Shown piece by piece: positions 25,099 to 35,059 of a stretch of DNA of 64,000 nucleotides. The notes beneath the pieces are model-generated. The model had not been told where the DNA came from and made no database searches. It saw nothing but the letters and a program-made list of their open reading frames with translations. Position numbers and translations under genes: made by a program. The stretch's first letter is position 1. Every line of letters begins with the position of its first letter. Location of the stretch: NCBI RefSeq assembly GCF_002803845.1, contig NZ_CP024985.1:7637501-7701500 (forward strand). The letters run 5' to 3'. The stretch is from Streptomyces lavendulae subsp. lavendulae. Lineage in GTDB: Bacteria > Actinomycetota > Actinomycetes > Streptomycetales > Streptomycetaceae.

Positions 25099-25110
25099 TT
25101 GGACGTCCTA
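25099..25110 (-). promoter_or_regulatory. Palindromic operator-like sequence at the mmsA promoter
   Basis: TTGGACGTCCTA contains the perfect palindrome GGACGTCC (25101-25108). Read leftward, it lies between TGGACT (-35-like) and TATATG (-10-like, about 25091-25096) just upstream of the riboswitch, so a repressor bound here would block the mmsA promoter. Confidence 0.4.
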
Positions 25111-25145
25111 GTAAGTCCAGACCCGCCACTCGGGCGGCTCTGGAG

Positions 25146-26615
25146 TCACTCCCGGTCGCGGGCCACGGGGTAGGGGACGAAGGTGCTGCTGTGCTCGTCG
25201 ACCGCGAGCGTGCGGCCCAGGGGCGGGACGGCGCGCTGCGGGCAGTCGAGGCGTTCGCACAGCCGGCAGCCCATGCCGATGGGAGTGGCGGCCGAGGCGT
25301 TGTCCAGGTCGAGGCCGTCGGAGTAGACGAGCCGTGACGCGTGGCGGATCTCGCAGCCGAGGCCGATGGCGAAGGTCTTGCCGGGCTCGCCCCAGCCGCC
25401 GCGGTGGCGGGTGACGGCGCGCGCGGTCCACAGGTGGCGCTGTCCGTCGGGCATGGCCGCGATCTGGACGTGGATGCGGCCGGGGGCGGCGAAGGCCTCG
25501 TAGACGTTCCACAGCGGGCAGGTGCCGCCGGCCCGGGAGAAGTGGAACCCGGTGGCGGACTGCCGTTTGGACATGTTCCCGGCCCGGTCCACGCGGACGA
25601 AGGAGAAGGGCACCCCGCGCAACCTGGGGCGCTGCAGGGTGCTCAGGCGGTGGCAGACGGTCTCGTAGCCGATGCCGAAGTGGTCGGTGAGGCGCTCGAT
25701 GTCGTAGCGGAATTCCTCGGCGGCGGTGTGGAAGACGCGGTACGGGAGGACCAGCGCGGCGGCGAAGTAGTTGGCGATGCCGATCCGGGCCAGGGCGTGT
25801 GCGGGGGAGCCGGGCTCGAAGTCCTCGCCGGCCAGCCGGTCCAGCTCGTCGCCGTACTCCAGCAGGGCGAGCTGCGTGGCCATCCGGAACGCCTGCTGCC
25901 CGGGCCGGAGCCGGCCGGACAGGTGCAGCACACGGGTCCGGGCGTCGAAGCGGTGCAGCCGGTCGGCGTCGGCGGCGGCGCGGCCTCCGGGCCGGCCGGC
26001 GTCCGCGCCGGGGCGGACCCCGGGCCGGTCGGGGTCCGAGGAGAGGCGGACCCCGTGGTGGTCGGCGAGGCGGTTCGAAAGAGCCCGTACGACCTCGCCG
26101 GTGCGGACGCCGGCCTCCCGGGCCAGGTCCTCGGCGGCGAGGTCCGCGTCGTGCAGGTAGTTCCGGCGGCGGTAGAAGAACTCGCGGATCTCCTCGTGCG
26201 GTGACCGGGGCACGGGCGGGCCGCCGTCGCGCCCGTTCGCGGTCTCCGCGAGCCGCTCGGCCAGGAGCTGGCCCCGTCGGCCGAGGTCCAGCAGGACGGA
26301 GGCGACGGCGGGCATCCGGGTGGCGAGTTCGGCCAGGTCGGAGGGGGAGACGCGGGCCTCGGCGACCTCGTTGGCCAGCGCCTCGCGCAGATCGGCGACG
26401 AGGCGGCCGGTGTCGCGTTCCGAGAAGAAGCCGGGGTCCACGCCGAAGGCCTCGGTGATCCGCAGCAGGACGGGCACGGTGAGCGGCCGGGAGTCGTGCT
26501 CCATCTGGTTCAGGTAGCTCGGCGAGATGGCCAGTACGCGTGCCAGGTCCGCCTGGCTCATCCGGCGCTCCTCGCGCAGCCGCCGCAACCGCGCACCCGC
26601 GTACGTCTTGCCCAC
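25146..26615 (-). CDS. RamB/ScfR-type transcriptional regulator
   Basis: A 489-residue regulator. The N-terminal XRE helix-turn-helix spans residues about 8-65 (LRRLREERRMSQADLARVLAISPSYLNQME in two parts). A central IrrE/ImmA-like segment (LTDHFGIGYETVCHRLSTL) follows. The C-terminal half is cysteine-bearing (GGTCPLW, then CRLCERLDCPQRAVPP) and resembles the ligand/metal domain of short-chain fatty-acid regulators. RamB of Corynebacterium represses aceA, aceB and ack-pta. Here the gene is divergent from aceA, so the same control is likely. GTG 26615 begins MGKTYAGARLRRL, the usual N-terminus. Codon use is normal. Confidence 0.88.
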   Translation of the reverse strand: MGKTYAGARLRRLREERRMSQADLARVLAISPSYLNQMEHDSRPLTVPVLLRITEAFGVDPGFFSERDTGRLVADLREALANEVAEARVSPSDLAELATRMPAVASVLLDLGRRGQLLAERLAETANGRDGGPPVPRSPHEEIREFFYRRRNYLHDADLAAEDLAREAGVRTGEVVRALSNRLADHHGVRLSSDPDRPGVRPGADAGRPGGRAAADADRLHRFDARTRVLHLSGRLRPGQQAFRMATQLALLEYGDELDRLAGEDFEPGSPAHALARIGIANYFAAALVLPYRVFHTAAEEFRYDIERLTDHFGIGYETVCHRLSTLQRPRLRGVPFSFVRVDRAGNMSKRQSATGFHFSRAGGTCPLWNVYEAFAAPGRIHVQIAAMPDGQRHLWTARAVTRHRGGWGEPGKTFAIGLGCEIRHASRLVYSDGLDLDNASAATPIGMGCRLCERLDCPQRAVPPLGRTLAVDEHSSTFVPYPVARDRE

Positions 26616-26675
26616 CCGGACCCCCCTCGGCCTCGTTCCGGCTCCAGGGTACGCACGGATCCGCCCTCCCCGGCC

Positions 26676-26722
26676 TTCGCAACCTTGGCAATTGCGCCCC
26701 GGAAGATTCGCAGAAATTGGCA
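26676..26722 (+). promoter_or_regulatory. Two direct copies of a RamB-type operator candidate
   Basis: TTCGCAACCTTGGCA (26676-26690) and TTCGCAGAAATTGGCA (26707-26722) repeat TTCGCA-N3/4-TTGGCA, 31 nt apart, in the divergent promoter region between the RamB-type regulator and aceA. The TTGGCAA/TTCGCAA halves recall the TTTGCAAA core bound by RamB. Confidence 0.5.
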
Positions 26723-26914
26723 GACGTCCCTAATTGATGGCACTGCGTGCCGCTGTCAGAGTCTGTCCTGCGGCCTCCGGATTCCGGCTCATTGCTCCGT
26801 TCCGCCCTCGGGTCCGGCGGCCGCGACCCCAGATCACGGCACAGAGTGCCATCAGCTCGCCGCGGTGCACGGGCGCATTGGCAGGCGAAGCGACTCATGG
26901 AGACGGTGACGGTC

Positions 26915-28201
<1,287 letters not shown>

Positions 28202-28314
28202 GCCCGTCGGGGCGGCCCCGTCCGCCCCGTCCGCCCGGTCCGCCGCTCGTCCGCACGGGGGCCGGGCGGTTCCTCCCCGCCCCCGTCCTCCTCTTCCAGC
28301 CCAGGAGTGCCCCG

Positions 28315-29907
28315 ATGACCACCAGTGCCCCTGCCCGCGCCGTGCGCGTCCTCGCGGCCCCGGGCGACCGCCACGACGAGATCCTCACCCCCGAGGCCCT
28401 GGACTTCCTCGCCCACCTGGCCGAGGCCTTCGGCGACCGCCGCCACGAGCTGCTCAAGGAGCGCCGCCGCCAGGCCGTCCGGCTGGCGTCCGGATCCCCG
28501 CTCGACTTCCCCGTGGCCACCTCGGCCGTCCGCGCCGACCGGACCTGGCGGGTCGCCCCGCCCGCCCCCGGGCTTGAGGACCGCCGAGTGGAGATCACCG
28601 GCCCGCCCGAGCGGCGCATGGCCGTCAACGCCCTCAACTCCGGCGCGCAGGTCTGGATGGCGGACTTCGAGGACGCCACCGCCCCCACCTGGAACAACGT
28701 CATCGGCGGCCAGCTGAGCCTGCTCGACGCGTGCCGCCGCCGGATCGACTTCACCACCTCCGGGGGCAGGGAGTACCGTCTCGGCGAGAAGCTGCCCACC
28801 CTCATGGTGCGGCCCCGTGGCTGGCACCTGCCGGAAGAGCACCTGGAGTTCGACGGCCGGCCCGTGCCCGCACCGCTGGTCGACTTCGGCCTGTACTTCT
28901 TCCACTGCGCCCGGCGCCGCATCGACGCCGGGTCCGGCCCGTACTTCTACCTCCCCAAGCTGGAGAACCGCTACGAGGCACGGCTCTGGAACGACGTCTT
29001 CGTCCTCTCCCAGGACCTGCTCGGCATCCCCCGCGGCACCGTCCGGGCCACCGTCCTCATCGAAACGGTCACGGCCGCGTTCGAGATGGAGGAGATCCTC
29101 TACGAGCTGCGTGACCACAGCGCCGGTCTGAACGCGGGCCGCTGGGACTACCTGTTCAGCCTGATCAAGACCTTCGGGCACCGCACCGACTTCCAACTGC
29201 CCGACCGGGCCCGGGTCACCATGACCGCACCCTTCATGCGCGCCTACACCGACCTGCTCGTGCGCACCTGCCACCGGCGCGGCGCCCACGCCATCGGCGG
29301 CACGGCCGCCCACGTTCCCGGCAAGGACCCCGAGGCCGAGGCATCAGCCCTCGCGAAGGTCCGCCTCGACAAGGAGCGCGAGGCCGAGGACGGCTTCGAC
29401 GGCTCCTGGGTCGCGCATCCCGCCCTCGTCCCCGTCTGCCGCGAGGTCTTCGACGGGGTCCTGGGCGAGCGCCCGCACCAGCTCGACCGCACCCGCGAGG
29501 ACGTACGGGTGGAAGCAGCGGACCTGCTCTGCGTACGGCGGATCAGCGGCCCGCCCACCGAACAGGGCGTACGCACCAACATCGCGGTCGCACTGCGGTA
29601 CTTCGACGCATGGCTGCGCGGCCAGGGCGCCGTGGCCCTCTACGGGCTGATGGAGGACGCCGCCACCGCCGAGATCGCCCGGGTCCAGATCTGGCAGTGG
29701 CTGCGCCACGGGGTCCTGGACCGGGACACGGCGCTACGGGTGCTGGACGAGGAGCTCGCCGCGCTCGGCGCCGCACATCCCTGGGCCGCCCTCGACGAGG
29801 TGCGGGAGCTGTTCGAGCGCACCGCGCTCGCCACCGAACTCCCGCTCTTCTTCACCCCCGACGCCTACACCCGTCACCTCGTGCGCATCCCGGAGGTACG
29901 GTCGTGA
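28315..29907 (+). CDS. aceB: Malate synthase A
   Basis: A 530-residue enzyme condensing glyoxylate with acetyl-CoA. Family landmarks are MADFEDATAPTWNN, LPTLMVRPRGWHL, YFYLPKLENRYEARLWND, VLIETVTAAFEMEEILYEL (Mg2+-binding Glu), FQLPDRARVTMTAPFMRAY and the C-terminal DLLCVRRISGPPTEQGVRTN (each within the long TIM barrel or its cap). AGGAG lies 7 nt before ATG 28315. It follows aceA and is coupled by GTGA overlap to the 3-hydroxyacyl-CoA dehydrogenase gene. Confidence 0.95.
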   Translation: MTTSAPARAVRVLAAPGDRHDEILTPEALDFLAHLAEAFGDRRHELLKERRRQAVRLASGSPLDFPVATSAVRADRTWRVAPPAPGLEDRRVEITGPPERRMAVNALNSGAQVWMADFEDATAPTWNNVIGGQLSLLDACRRRIDFTTSGGREYRLGEKLPTLMVRPRGWHLPEEHLEFDGRPVPAPLVDFGLYFFHCARRRIDAGSGPYFYLPKLENRYEARLWNDVFVLSQDLLGIPRGTVRATVLIETVTAAFEMEEILYELRDHSAGLNAGRWDYLFSLIKTFGHRTDFQLPDRARVTMTAPFMRAYTDLLVRTCHRRGAHAIGGTAAHVPGKDPEAEASALAKVRLDKEREAEDGFDGSWVAHPALVPVCREVFDGVLGERPHQLDRTREDVRVEAADLLCVRRISGPPTEQGVRTNIAVALRYFDAWLRGQGAVALYGLMEDAATAEIARVQIWQWLRHGVLDRDTALRVLDEELAALGAAHPWAALDEVRELFERTALATELPLFFTPDAYTRHLVRIPEVRS

Positions 29908-30776
29908 GCGCCGCCCTCCGCAGGGTCGGGATCGTCGGCGGCGGCCTGATGGGCGCCGGGATCGCCGAGGTCTGCGCCCGCGCCGGTCTGGACACGGTCG
30001 TCTGCGAAGCCGACGCGACCGCCGCCCGGGCGGCCCGGGAACGGGTCGCCGTCTCCCTCGAACGCGCCGTCCAGCGGGGCAAGCTCGACCGGATCTCCGC
30101 CGAGGACGCCCTCACCCGGCTCGTCTTCACCGGCGGCCTCGACGACCTGGCCGACCGGCAGCTCGTCATCGAGGCCGTCACCGAGAACGCCGACGTCAAG
30201 ACCGAGACCCTCGCGGCACTCGACAAGGTCCTCGTCGATCCCGGGGCGATCCTCGCCACCAACACCTCCTCCCTGCCCGTCATGGTCCTGGGGATGGCCA
30301 CCGGACGCGCCGACCGGTTCGTGGGACTGCACTTCTTCAACCCGGTGCCCGTCCTGCCGCTGGTGGAGGTCGTCCCCTCGCTGCACACCTCCCGGCAGAC
30401 GGTGGAGACCGTGGAGGGCTTCGCCCGGGACGTCCTGGGCAAGACGGTGATCCGCTCGCAGGACCGGGCCGGCTTCGTCGTCAACGCCCTCCTCGTCCCG
30501 TACCTGCTCTCCGCCGTCCGGATGGCCGAGTCCGGCTTCGCCACCGCGACCGACATCGACGCCGGGATGGAACTCGGCTGCGCCCACCCCATGGGCCCGC
30601 TGCGGCTGGCCGACCTCATCGGTCTCGACACGGTCGCCGCCATCGCCGGGTCGCTCTACGACGAGTTCAAGGAACCCCTCTACGCCCCGCCGCCGCTGCT
30701 GATGCGGATGGTGCAGGCGGGACTGCTGGGCCGGAAGACCGGCCGGGGGTTCCACACGTACGACCGGGACCGATGA
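29904..30776 (+). CDS. 3-hydroxybutyryl-CoA dehydrogenase
   Basis: A 290-residue NAD(P)-dependent enzyme. GIVGGGLMGAGIAEVCARAG is the dinucleotide fold, ATNTSSLPV precedes the catalytic His of GLHFFNPVPVLPLVEVV, and GFVVNALLVPYL and AHPMGPLRLADLIGLD complete the family pattern. GTG 29904 overlaps the aceB stop and is preceded by GGAGG. Coupling to the glyoxylate shunt suggests joint use of C4/acetyl units, either fatty-acid oxidation or the acetoacetyl-CoA branch feeding ethylmalonyl-CoA or polyhydroxybutyrate. Confidence 0.93.
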   Translation: MSAALRRVGIVGGGLMGAGIAEVCARAGLDTVVCEADATAARAARERVAVSLERAVQRGKLDRISAEDALTRLVFTGGLDDLADRQLVIEAVTENADVKTETLAALDKVLVDPGAILATNTSSLPVMVLGMATGRADRFVGLHFFNPVPVLPLVEVVPSLHTSRQTVETVEGFARDVLGKTVIRSQDRAGFVVNALLVPYLLSAVRMAESGFATATDIDAGMELGCAHPMGPLRLADLIGLDTVAAIAGSLYDEFKEPLYAPPPLLMRMVQAGLLGRKTGRGFHTYDRDR

Positions 30777-30823
30777 GGGACCCGGTACTGCCGCCGGGCT
30801 GAGGGGCCCGGCAGCGGGTGGTG

Positions 30824-30861
30824 GAGGGGGTGCGGCGGAGTGGTGTCCGCCGCACCCCCTC
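30824..30861. terminator. Bidirectional terminator hairpin
   Basis: GAGGGGGTGCGGCGGA (30824-30839) pairs over 16 bp with 30846-30861 across a 6-nt loop, between the convergent hydroxyacyl-CoA dehydrogenase and sigma factor genes. Confidence 0.9.
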
Positions 30862-30885
30862 ACGTCGTCCGGCCGGACCCGGCGG

Positions 30886-31578
30886 TCAGACGAGCGAGGC
30901 CAGGGCCACGGGCGAGCCGGACGCCCCGCTGCCCCGGTCCTCGTACGCGGGGAGGGCGGCGCCGGCCGCGGGCGGTTCGGCATCCGTCAGCAGGGCGATG
31001 AGCATGGTGCGCGCACGGGCCACGCGGGAACGGACCGTACCGATGGGGCACCCGACGGCGACGGCGGCCTCCGCGTACGGCAGGCCGAGCAGCTGGGTGA
31101 GGACGAAGGCCTCGCGGCGTTCGGCCGGGATCGCGGCCAGCAGCTCCGCCAGAGCGACGCCGACCTCGAAACCGGGAAGGCCGTGCGGCTGGCTCTGTTC
31201 GGCGGCCGTCTGCCAGTCGTCGCGGTCCGACAGCCGGGGGCGGGCGGCGGCGTGGCGCACGCTGTCGACGACCGTGCGGCGGGCGATGGACAGGAGCCAG
31301 GTACGGGCGGAGGAGCGGCCCTCGAACCGGGGGAGCGCGGCCAGGGCCCGCAGGAACACGTCCTGGGTGAGGTCTTCGGCCGCCTGGGGGTCCGCGCTCA
31401 GGTACGCCACGTACCGCCATACGTCGCGGTGCAGGGCCCGGACGAACCGGTCGGCCTTCGCGGGGTCGCCGTCGCGCGCGGCGAGGGCCAGCCGGGTCAC
31501 CGCCGCATCGGAGTCCGGGGTGTGCCGGGCCGCCCTCTCGCGGGCGGGGCGGGGCTGGGTTTGCAGGGCAGGAGTCAT
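30886..31578 (-). CDS. ECF-type RNA polymerase sigma factor
   Basis: A 230-residue sigma factor. Region 2 covers about residues 45-110 (VWRYVAYLSADPQAAEDLTQ, then DVFLRAL), and region 4 covers about 140-190 (IPAERREAFVLTQLLGLPYA, then VGCPIGTVRSRVARAR). The N-terminal 35 and C-terminal 35 residues are variable. ATG 31578 has AAGGA 9 nt upstream; GTG 31584 would be too close to it. No anti-sigma gene follows. The co-directional membrane protein gene 141 nt upstream is the only candidate partner. Confidence 0.92.
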   Translation of the reverse strand: MTPALQTQPRPARERAARHTPDSDAAVTRLALAARDGDPAKADRFVRALHRDVWRYVAYLSADPQAAEDLTQDVFLRALAALPRFEGRSSARTWLLSIARRTVVDSVRHAAARPRLSDRDDWQTAAEQSQPHGLPGFEVGVALAELLAAIPAERREAFVLTQLLGLPYAEAAVAVGCPIGTVRSRVARARTMLIALLTDAEPPAAGAALPAYEDRGSGASGSPVALASLV

Positions 31579-31719
31579 CGCCACAGGTCCTTAAGGGCAA
31601 GGTGTCCGGCGCCGCGCGCGGCGCCGGTGAAGGGGTACGGCCGGCCGGAGGGCACGGCCGATGCCCGAGGGGCGACGGGCCGGTGAAGGGCCGTCAGCGC
31701 ACGCTCGGGGAACCGGCTG

Positions 31720-32538
31720 TCACAGGACAGCGGGTCCCGTCGGCGGACCCCGTGAGGTGATGGCGTGGACGAGGAACAGCTGCCGGAGCGCGCGGCGGTG
31801 CCGCACCCGGCGTACGCGGGCGCGCGGCCGGACCGCGACCGGTGCGAAGCCGACGAGCAGGCGCAGCGGTGTCCAGAGCCAGCCCGCGACGGCGCGCAGG
31901 ACGCGGAAGGCGCCCTGCTCCCCGTAGGCCAGCCACAGGCCGCAGAGCAGCGCGGCCAGCAGGTGGGCGGCGAGCATTCCGGCCGGTGACATGCCGGCCA
32001 TGTCGTGACCACCCGAGGGCACGAGGGCGCCGGTGGCATCGGACGCGGCGCCGGCCATGCCGGCCATGCCCGGCATGTCGTGCATGCCGTGGTGGAGGTG
32101 GGCGGCGGCGCCGTCAAGGGCGGTGCCCGGTGGCGGCTGGGACACGAGACCGCCGAGCCCCGCGTCGCTGACGACCTTCAGGGCGTCCCGGGCGGACAGG
32201 GCCGGTGCCGTGCCTTCCCCGCACGTCAGGTACGCGGCCCACTGGCGGGCGAACGAGGTGCCGGACGGCAGGGAAGGGTGCAGGACCGACTGGGCCAGGG
32301 AGAAGCCCGAGTGGAGCGCGGCCTGGACGGCCACCGTCGCCGCGACGACGGTCAACGGCCCCCGCTCACGGCCCGCGAGGGACCAGGCCACGGCCGCCGT
32401 GCCCGCGAACGCGGCGGCCATCGCCCACCAGGGCACGGCCATACCGGACATGAGCACGTGGCCGACGGTAGCGAGCAGCACGCAGACGGCTGCGAACATC
32501 GCAGCCCGTCCCGCTCGAAAACAGTGACCCGGCGTCAT
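31720..32538 (-). CDS. Polytopic membrane protein with a Met/His-rich loop
   Basis: A 272-residue protein with about four to five hydrophobic segments (AAMFAAVCVLLATVGHVLM; WWAMAAAFAGTAAVAW; LTVVAATVAVQAALHSGFSL; AGMLAAHLLAALLCGLWLAY). A loop of about 45 residues before the last helix is rich in Met and His (HLHHGMHDMPGMAGMAG, then GGHDMAGMSPAG), the composition of copper(I)-binding segments. I do not recognise a named family. ATG 32538 has GAGGA about 10 nt upstream. It lies directly upstream of the ECF sigma gene in the same direction, so it may sense or handle a metal for that system. Confidence 0.78.
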   Translation of the reverse strand: MTPGHCFRAGRAAMFAAVCVLLATVGHVLMSGMAVPWWAMAAAFAGTAAVAWSLAGRERGPLTVVAATVAVQAALHSGFSLAQSVLHPSLPSGTSFARQWAAYLTCGEGTAPALSARDALKVVSDAGLGGLVSQPPPGTALDGAAAHLHHGMHDMPGMAGMAGAASDATGALVPSGGHDMAGMSPAGMLAAHLLAALLCGLWLAYGEQGAFRVLRAVAGWLWTPLRLLVGFAPVAVRPRARVRRVRHRRALRQLFLVHAITSRGPPTGPAVL

Positions 32539-32744
32539 GGCGGCTTCATCCTCGCACCGGCCTTCCGGACCGCGCAGGGGGGTGCGCACTTCCTGACAAG
32601 TTCTCGACCACGCCTGTGGCACCCCTCCAACTCCCGTCCCACGGTGTGGTGCAGGGCACAGAAAGGAGCGGGAACCGTGGTGCCGGTCCGTCCGACTGCC
32701 TTCCCGGCCAGTCGTGTCGGACAACACCGGGGACGGGGATTTCT

Positions 32745-33968
32745 GTGGCGGCAGAGGGGACGACGGCAGCCATCGCCGAGGCGCCGGGCGCGGGGGACGG
32801 GCGGGCCCGACGCCTGACCGCGCTGCTCACCTGCGCCATGGCCTTCTCGATGCTGCAACTGTTCCTGCTCGGCGCCCTGGGACCACGCCTGGTGGAGGAA
32901 CTCGGCCTGTCCCCGACGGTGTTGGGGCTGACGACCACGGTCGGATTCGGGACGGCCGCCGCCTTGTCCCCGGCCGGCGGCCGGATGGTGGACCGCGTCG
33001 GGCCCCGGCGCTCGCTGGTGCTCCTGCTCGTGGTCTCCGCGGTGGCCCTCGCCCTGATCGGCGCCGCCCCCGGCGCCGGTCTCCTGCTGGGTGCGGTCGC
33101 GCTGGGCGGAATACCGCAGGCCCTGGCCAACCCCGCGACGAACAAGGCGATCCTGGCCGCGGTCCCGCCGGCCCGGCGGGGTGCGGTGACCGGCCTCAAG
33201 CAGTCCGGTGTGCAGCTGGGCGCGTTCGCCGCCGGACTGCCGCTCGCCGCCCTCGCGGGCGGTCTCGGCTGGCGGGGCGCGGTGTGGACGGCCTCCGGGG
33301 CCGCGCTGCTCGCCGGGGCGTGGGCGCTGCGCGCGCTGCCGGCCGACCCGCCCGTCCGGTCGGCCCCGCCCGTCGGCACGTCGTACGTACCGCGGGGGAT
33401 GGTGGCCTGGCTGGCGGGATTCTCGCTGTTCCTGGGAGCCGGGATCGCCTCCGTCAACACCTACCTCGCCCTGTACGGGGTGCGCGCCCTGGGGATGGGA
33501 CCCACCCCGGCCGGCGCCCTGGTCGCCGCCCTCGGCATCGCGGGCGTCCTCGGCCGGATCGGGTGGTCCAAGGCCGCCCGCCCGGGCCGGGCCGAGTGGC
33601 TGCCGGGCCTGCTGGCCTGCGGTGCCGTGGGCGCGGCGGCGCTCCTGGCCGGCGGGTCGCCCGTACCTCCGCTGGTGTGGGCCGGAGCCGTAGCCGTCGG
33701 GGTGTTCGCCGTGTCCGGCAACGCCGTCTCGATGGTGCTGGTCATGCAGCGCGCCGCTCCCGGCCGGGCGGGACAGGACTCGGCGCTCGTCGCGGCCGGG
33801 TTCTTCGCCGGGTTCGCGGTGGGCCCGCCGCTGTTCGGCCTCCTCGCGCAGAGCGGGCGGTACGGGTGGGGCTGGCTGCTGGTCGCGGTGGAGTTCGCGG
33901 CGGCGGGAGCGGTCGCGTTCCTCTGGGCCGTACGGGACCGGCGCGCCGGGGCGGGGAGGACGGCATGA
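32745..33968 (+). CDS. MFS transporter
   Basis: A 407-residue integral membrane protein with about twelve hydrophobic helices. The loop between helices 2 and 3 reads GGRMVDRVGPRRSLV, the MFS signature, and helix 5 contains GLKQSGVQLGAFAAGLPL. GTG 32745 follows GGGGA by 5 nt. Its stop overlaps the GH88-like gene start (ATGA), so the two are cotranscribed. The substrate is unknown; the neighbouring CoA-transferase, ligase and dehydrogenase set suggests uptake of a carboxylic acid, possibly one carried on or with a sugar acid. Confidence 0.88.
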   Translation: MAAEGTTAAIAEAPGAGDGRARRLTALLTCAMAFSMLQLFLLGALGPRLVEELGLSPTVLGLTTTVGFGTAAALSPAGGRMVDRVGPRRSLVLLLVVSAVALALIGAAPGAGLLLGAVALGGIPQALANPATNKAILAAVPPARRGAVTGLKQSGVQLGAFAAGLPLAALAGGLGWRGAVWTASGAALLAGAWALRALPADPPVRSAPPVGTSYVPRGMVAWLAGFSLFLGAGIASVNTYLALYGVRALGMGPTPAGALVAALGIAGVLGRIGWSKAARPGRAEWLPGLLACGAVGAAALLAGGSPVPPLVWAGAVAVGVFAVSGNAVSMVLVMQRAAPGRAGQDSALVAAGFFAGFAVGPPLFGLLAQSGRYGWGWLLVAVEFAAAGAVAFLWAVRDRRAGAGRTA

Positions 33969-35059
33969 CCTCCGACGACCGGGCCGGGCGGGCACTCGCC
34001 GCCGTCATCGGCCGGGTGACGCTGACCGAGGCCGAGGTCGGCACCCGCTTCCCCCTGTACGCCGACCCGGCCGACGGGCGGTGGACGACGACCGGCCGGG
34101 GCTCGTGGACCGGCGGCTTCTGGGCCGGACTGCTGTGGCTGCGGGCCCGGTACACCGGGGAGGCGGCACACCGGCGGGCCGCCGCGGACTGCACGGCCCG
34201 GCTCGCGCCGTGGGCGGAGGCCGACACCGCCACCCGGGGACTGATCTTCTGGTACGCGACGGCACCGGCCCTCGACGGGTCCGGAGCCGCAGAGCTCCGG
34301 GCGGAGGCGGCCCGGGCCTGTCTGGACTCCTACGACCCCGGGGCGGGCATCGTGCCCTGGGGCGCGGCGCTCGGCGGCCCCCGCCTCCTGGCCCGCGCCG
34401 ACGCCGTACCGGGGCTGGTGCCCCTCCTGGCCGCGGCCGGACCCGAAGGGGCCGCCGTGGCCGCGGCCCACCTCCACCGCCACCTCGACCTCGCCCTCGG
34501 CACCCAGGGCGCGGGAAGCGGCCGCAGACCCCGGCCCGCCTGGGAGTTCGACCCGGCGACGGGGTGGCACCCCCGCGCGGACCCGGCTCCGGGCTGGAGC
34601 CGCGGCGAGGCATGGCTGCTCCTGGCCGTGGCCGACGCCCTGCTCCACCCGGAGGTCGCCGCCCACCGGCCGGAGCGGCTCGCCTCCGCCGCCGAGCAGC
34701 TGCTGGTCCGGACGCGGGCGCTGACCGGGCGGATCGTCCCGCCCGACCAGGCGTCCCGGCCGCGGGGGCCCGTCGACACCTCGGCCGCCGCCGTCAACGC
34801 CGTCGCGCTGCTCAAGCTGTCGCGCGCGGGGACACCCCGGGCCGGGACGTGTGCGGCTCGGGCCGCGGCGATCCTGGACCGGCTGGCCGGGGCCCACCTC
34901 AGCGGGCCGGGGCCGGGCCGTCCGCAGGGCATGCTGCTGGACGGCTGCTACGACGCCGCCAAGGGCCTGGCGGTGCGCCACGAACTCATCTGGGGCGACT
35001 TCTTCCTGGCCCTCGCACTGGCCGCGCTCGACGGCCTCGTCGACATCACCCGGGTGTAG
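33965..35059 (+). CDS. GH88/GH105-like alpha/alpha-barrel hydrolase
   Basis: A 364-residue soluble protein with repeated helix pairs: WTGGFWAGLLWLRARYTGEA, RGLIFWYATAP, WEFDPATGWHP, GWSRGEAWLLLAVADALLHP and LAVRHELIWGDFFLALALAA. The spacing and the tryptophan-rich motifs match the (alpha/alpha)6 barrel of unsaturated glucuronyl/rhamnogalacturonyl hydrolases, which use an Asp pair to hydrate a 4,5-unsaturated uronic acid. I cannot assign both catalytic Asp residues with certainty. It has no signal peptide, so it would act on imported material from the coupled MFS transporter. The 3' end overlaps the convergent acyl-CoA dehydrogenase gene by 14 nt. Confidence 0.72.
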   Translation: MTSDDRAGRALAAVIGRVTLTEAEVGTRFPLYADPADGRWTTTGRGSWTGGFWAGLLWLRARYTGEAAHRRAAADCTARLAPWAEADTATRGLIFWYATAPALDGSGAAELRAEAARACLDSYDPGAGIVPWGAALGGPRLLARADAVPGLVPLLAAAGPEGAAVAAAHLHRHLDLALGTQGAGSGRRPRPAWEFDPATGWHPRADPAPGWSRGEAWLLLAVADALLHPEVAAHRPERLASAAEQLLVRTRALTGRIVPPDQASRPRGPVDTSAAAVNAVALLKLSRAGTPRAGTCAARAAAILDRLAGAHLSGPGPGRPQGMLLDGCYDAAKGLAVRHELIWGDFFLALALAALDGLVDITRV

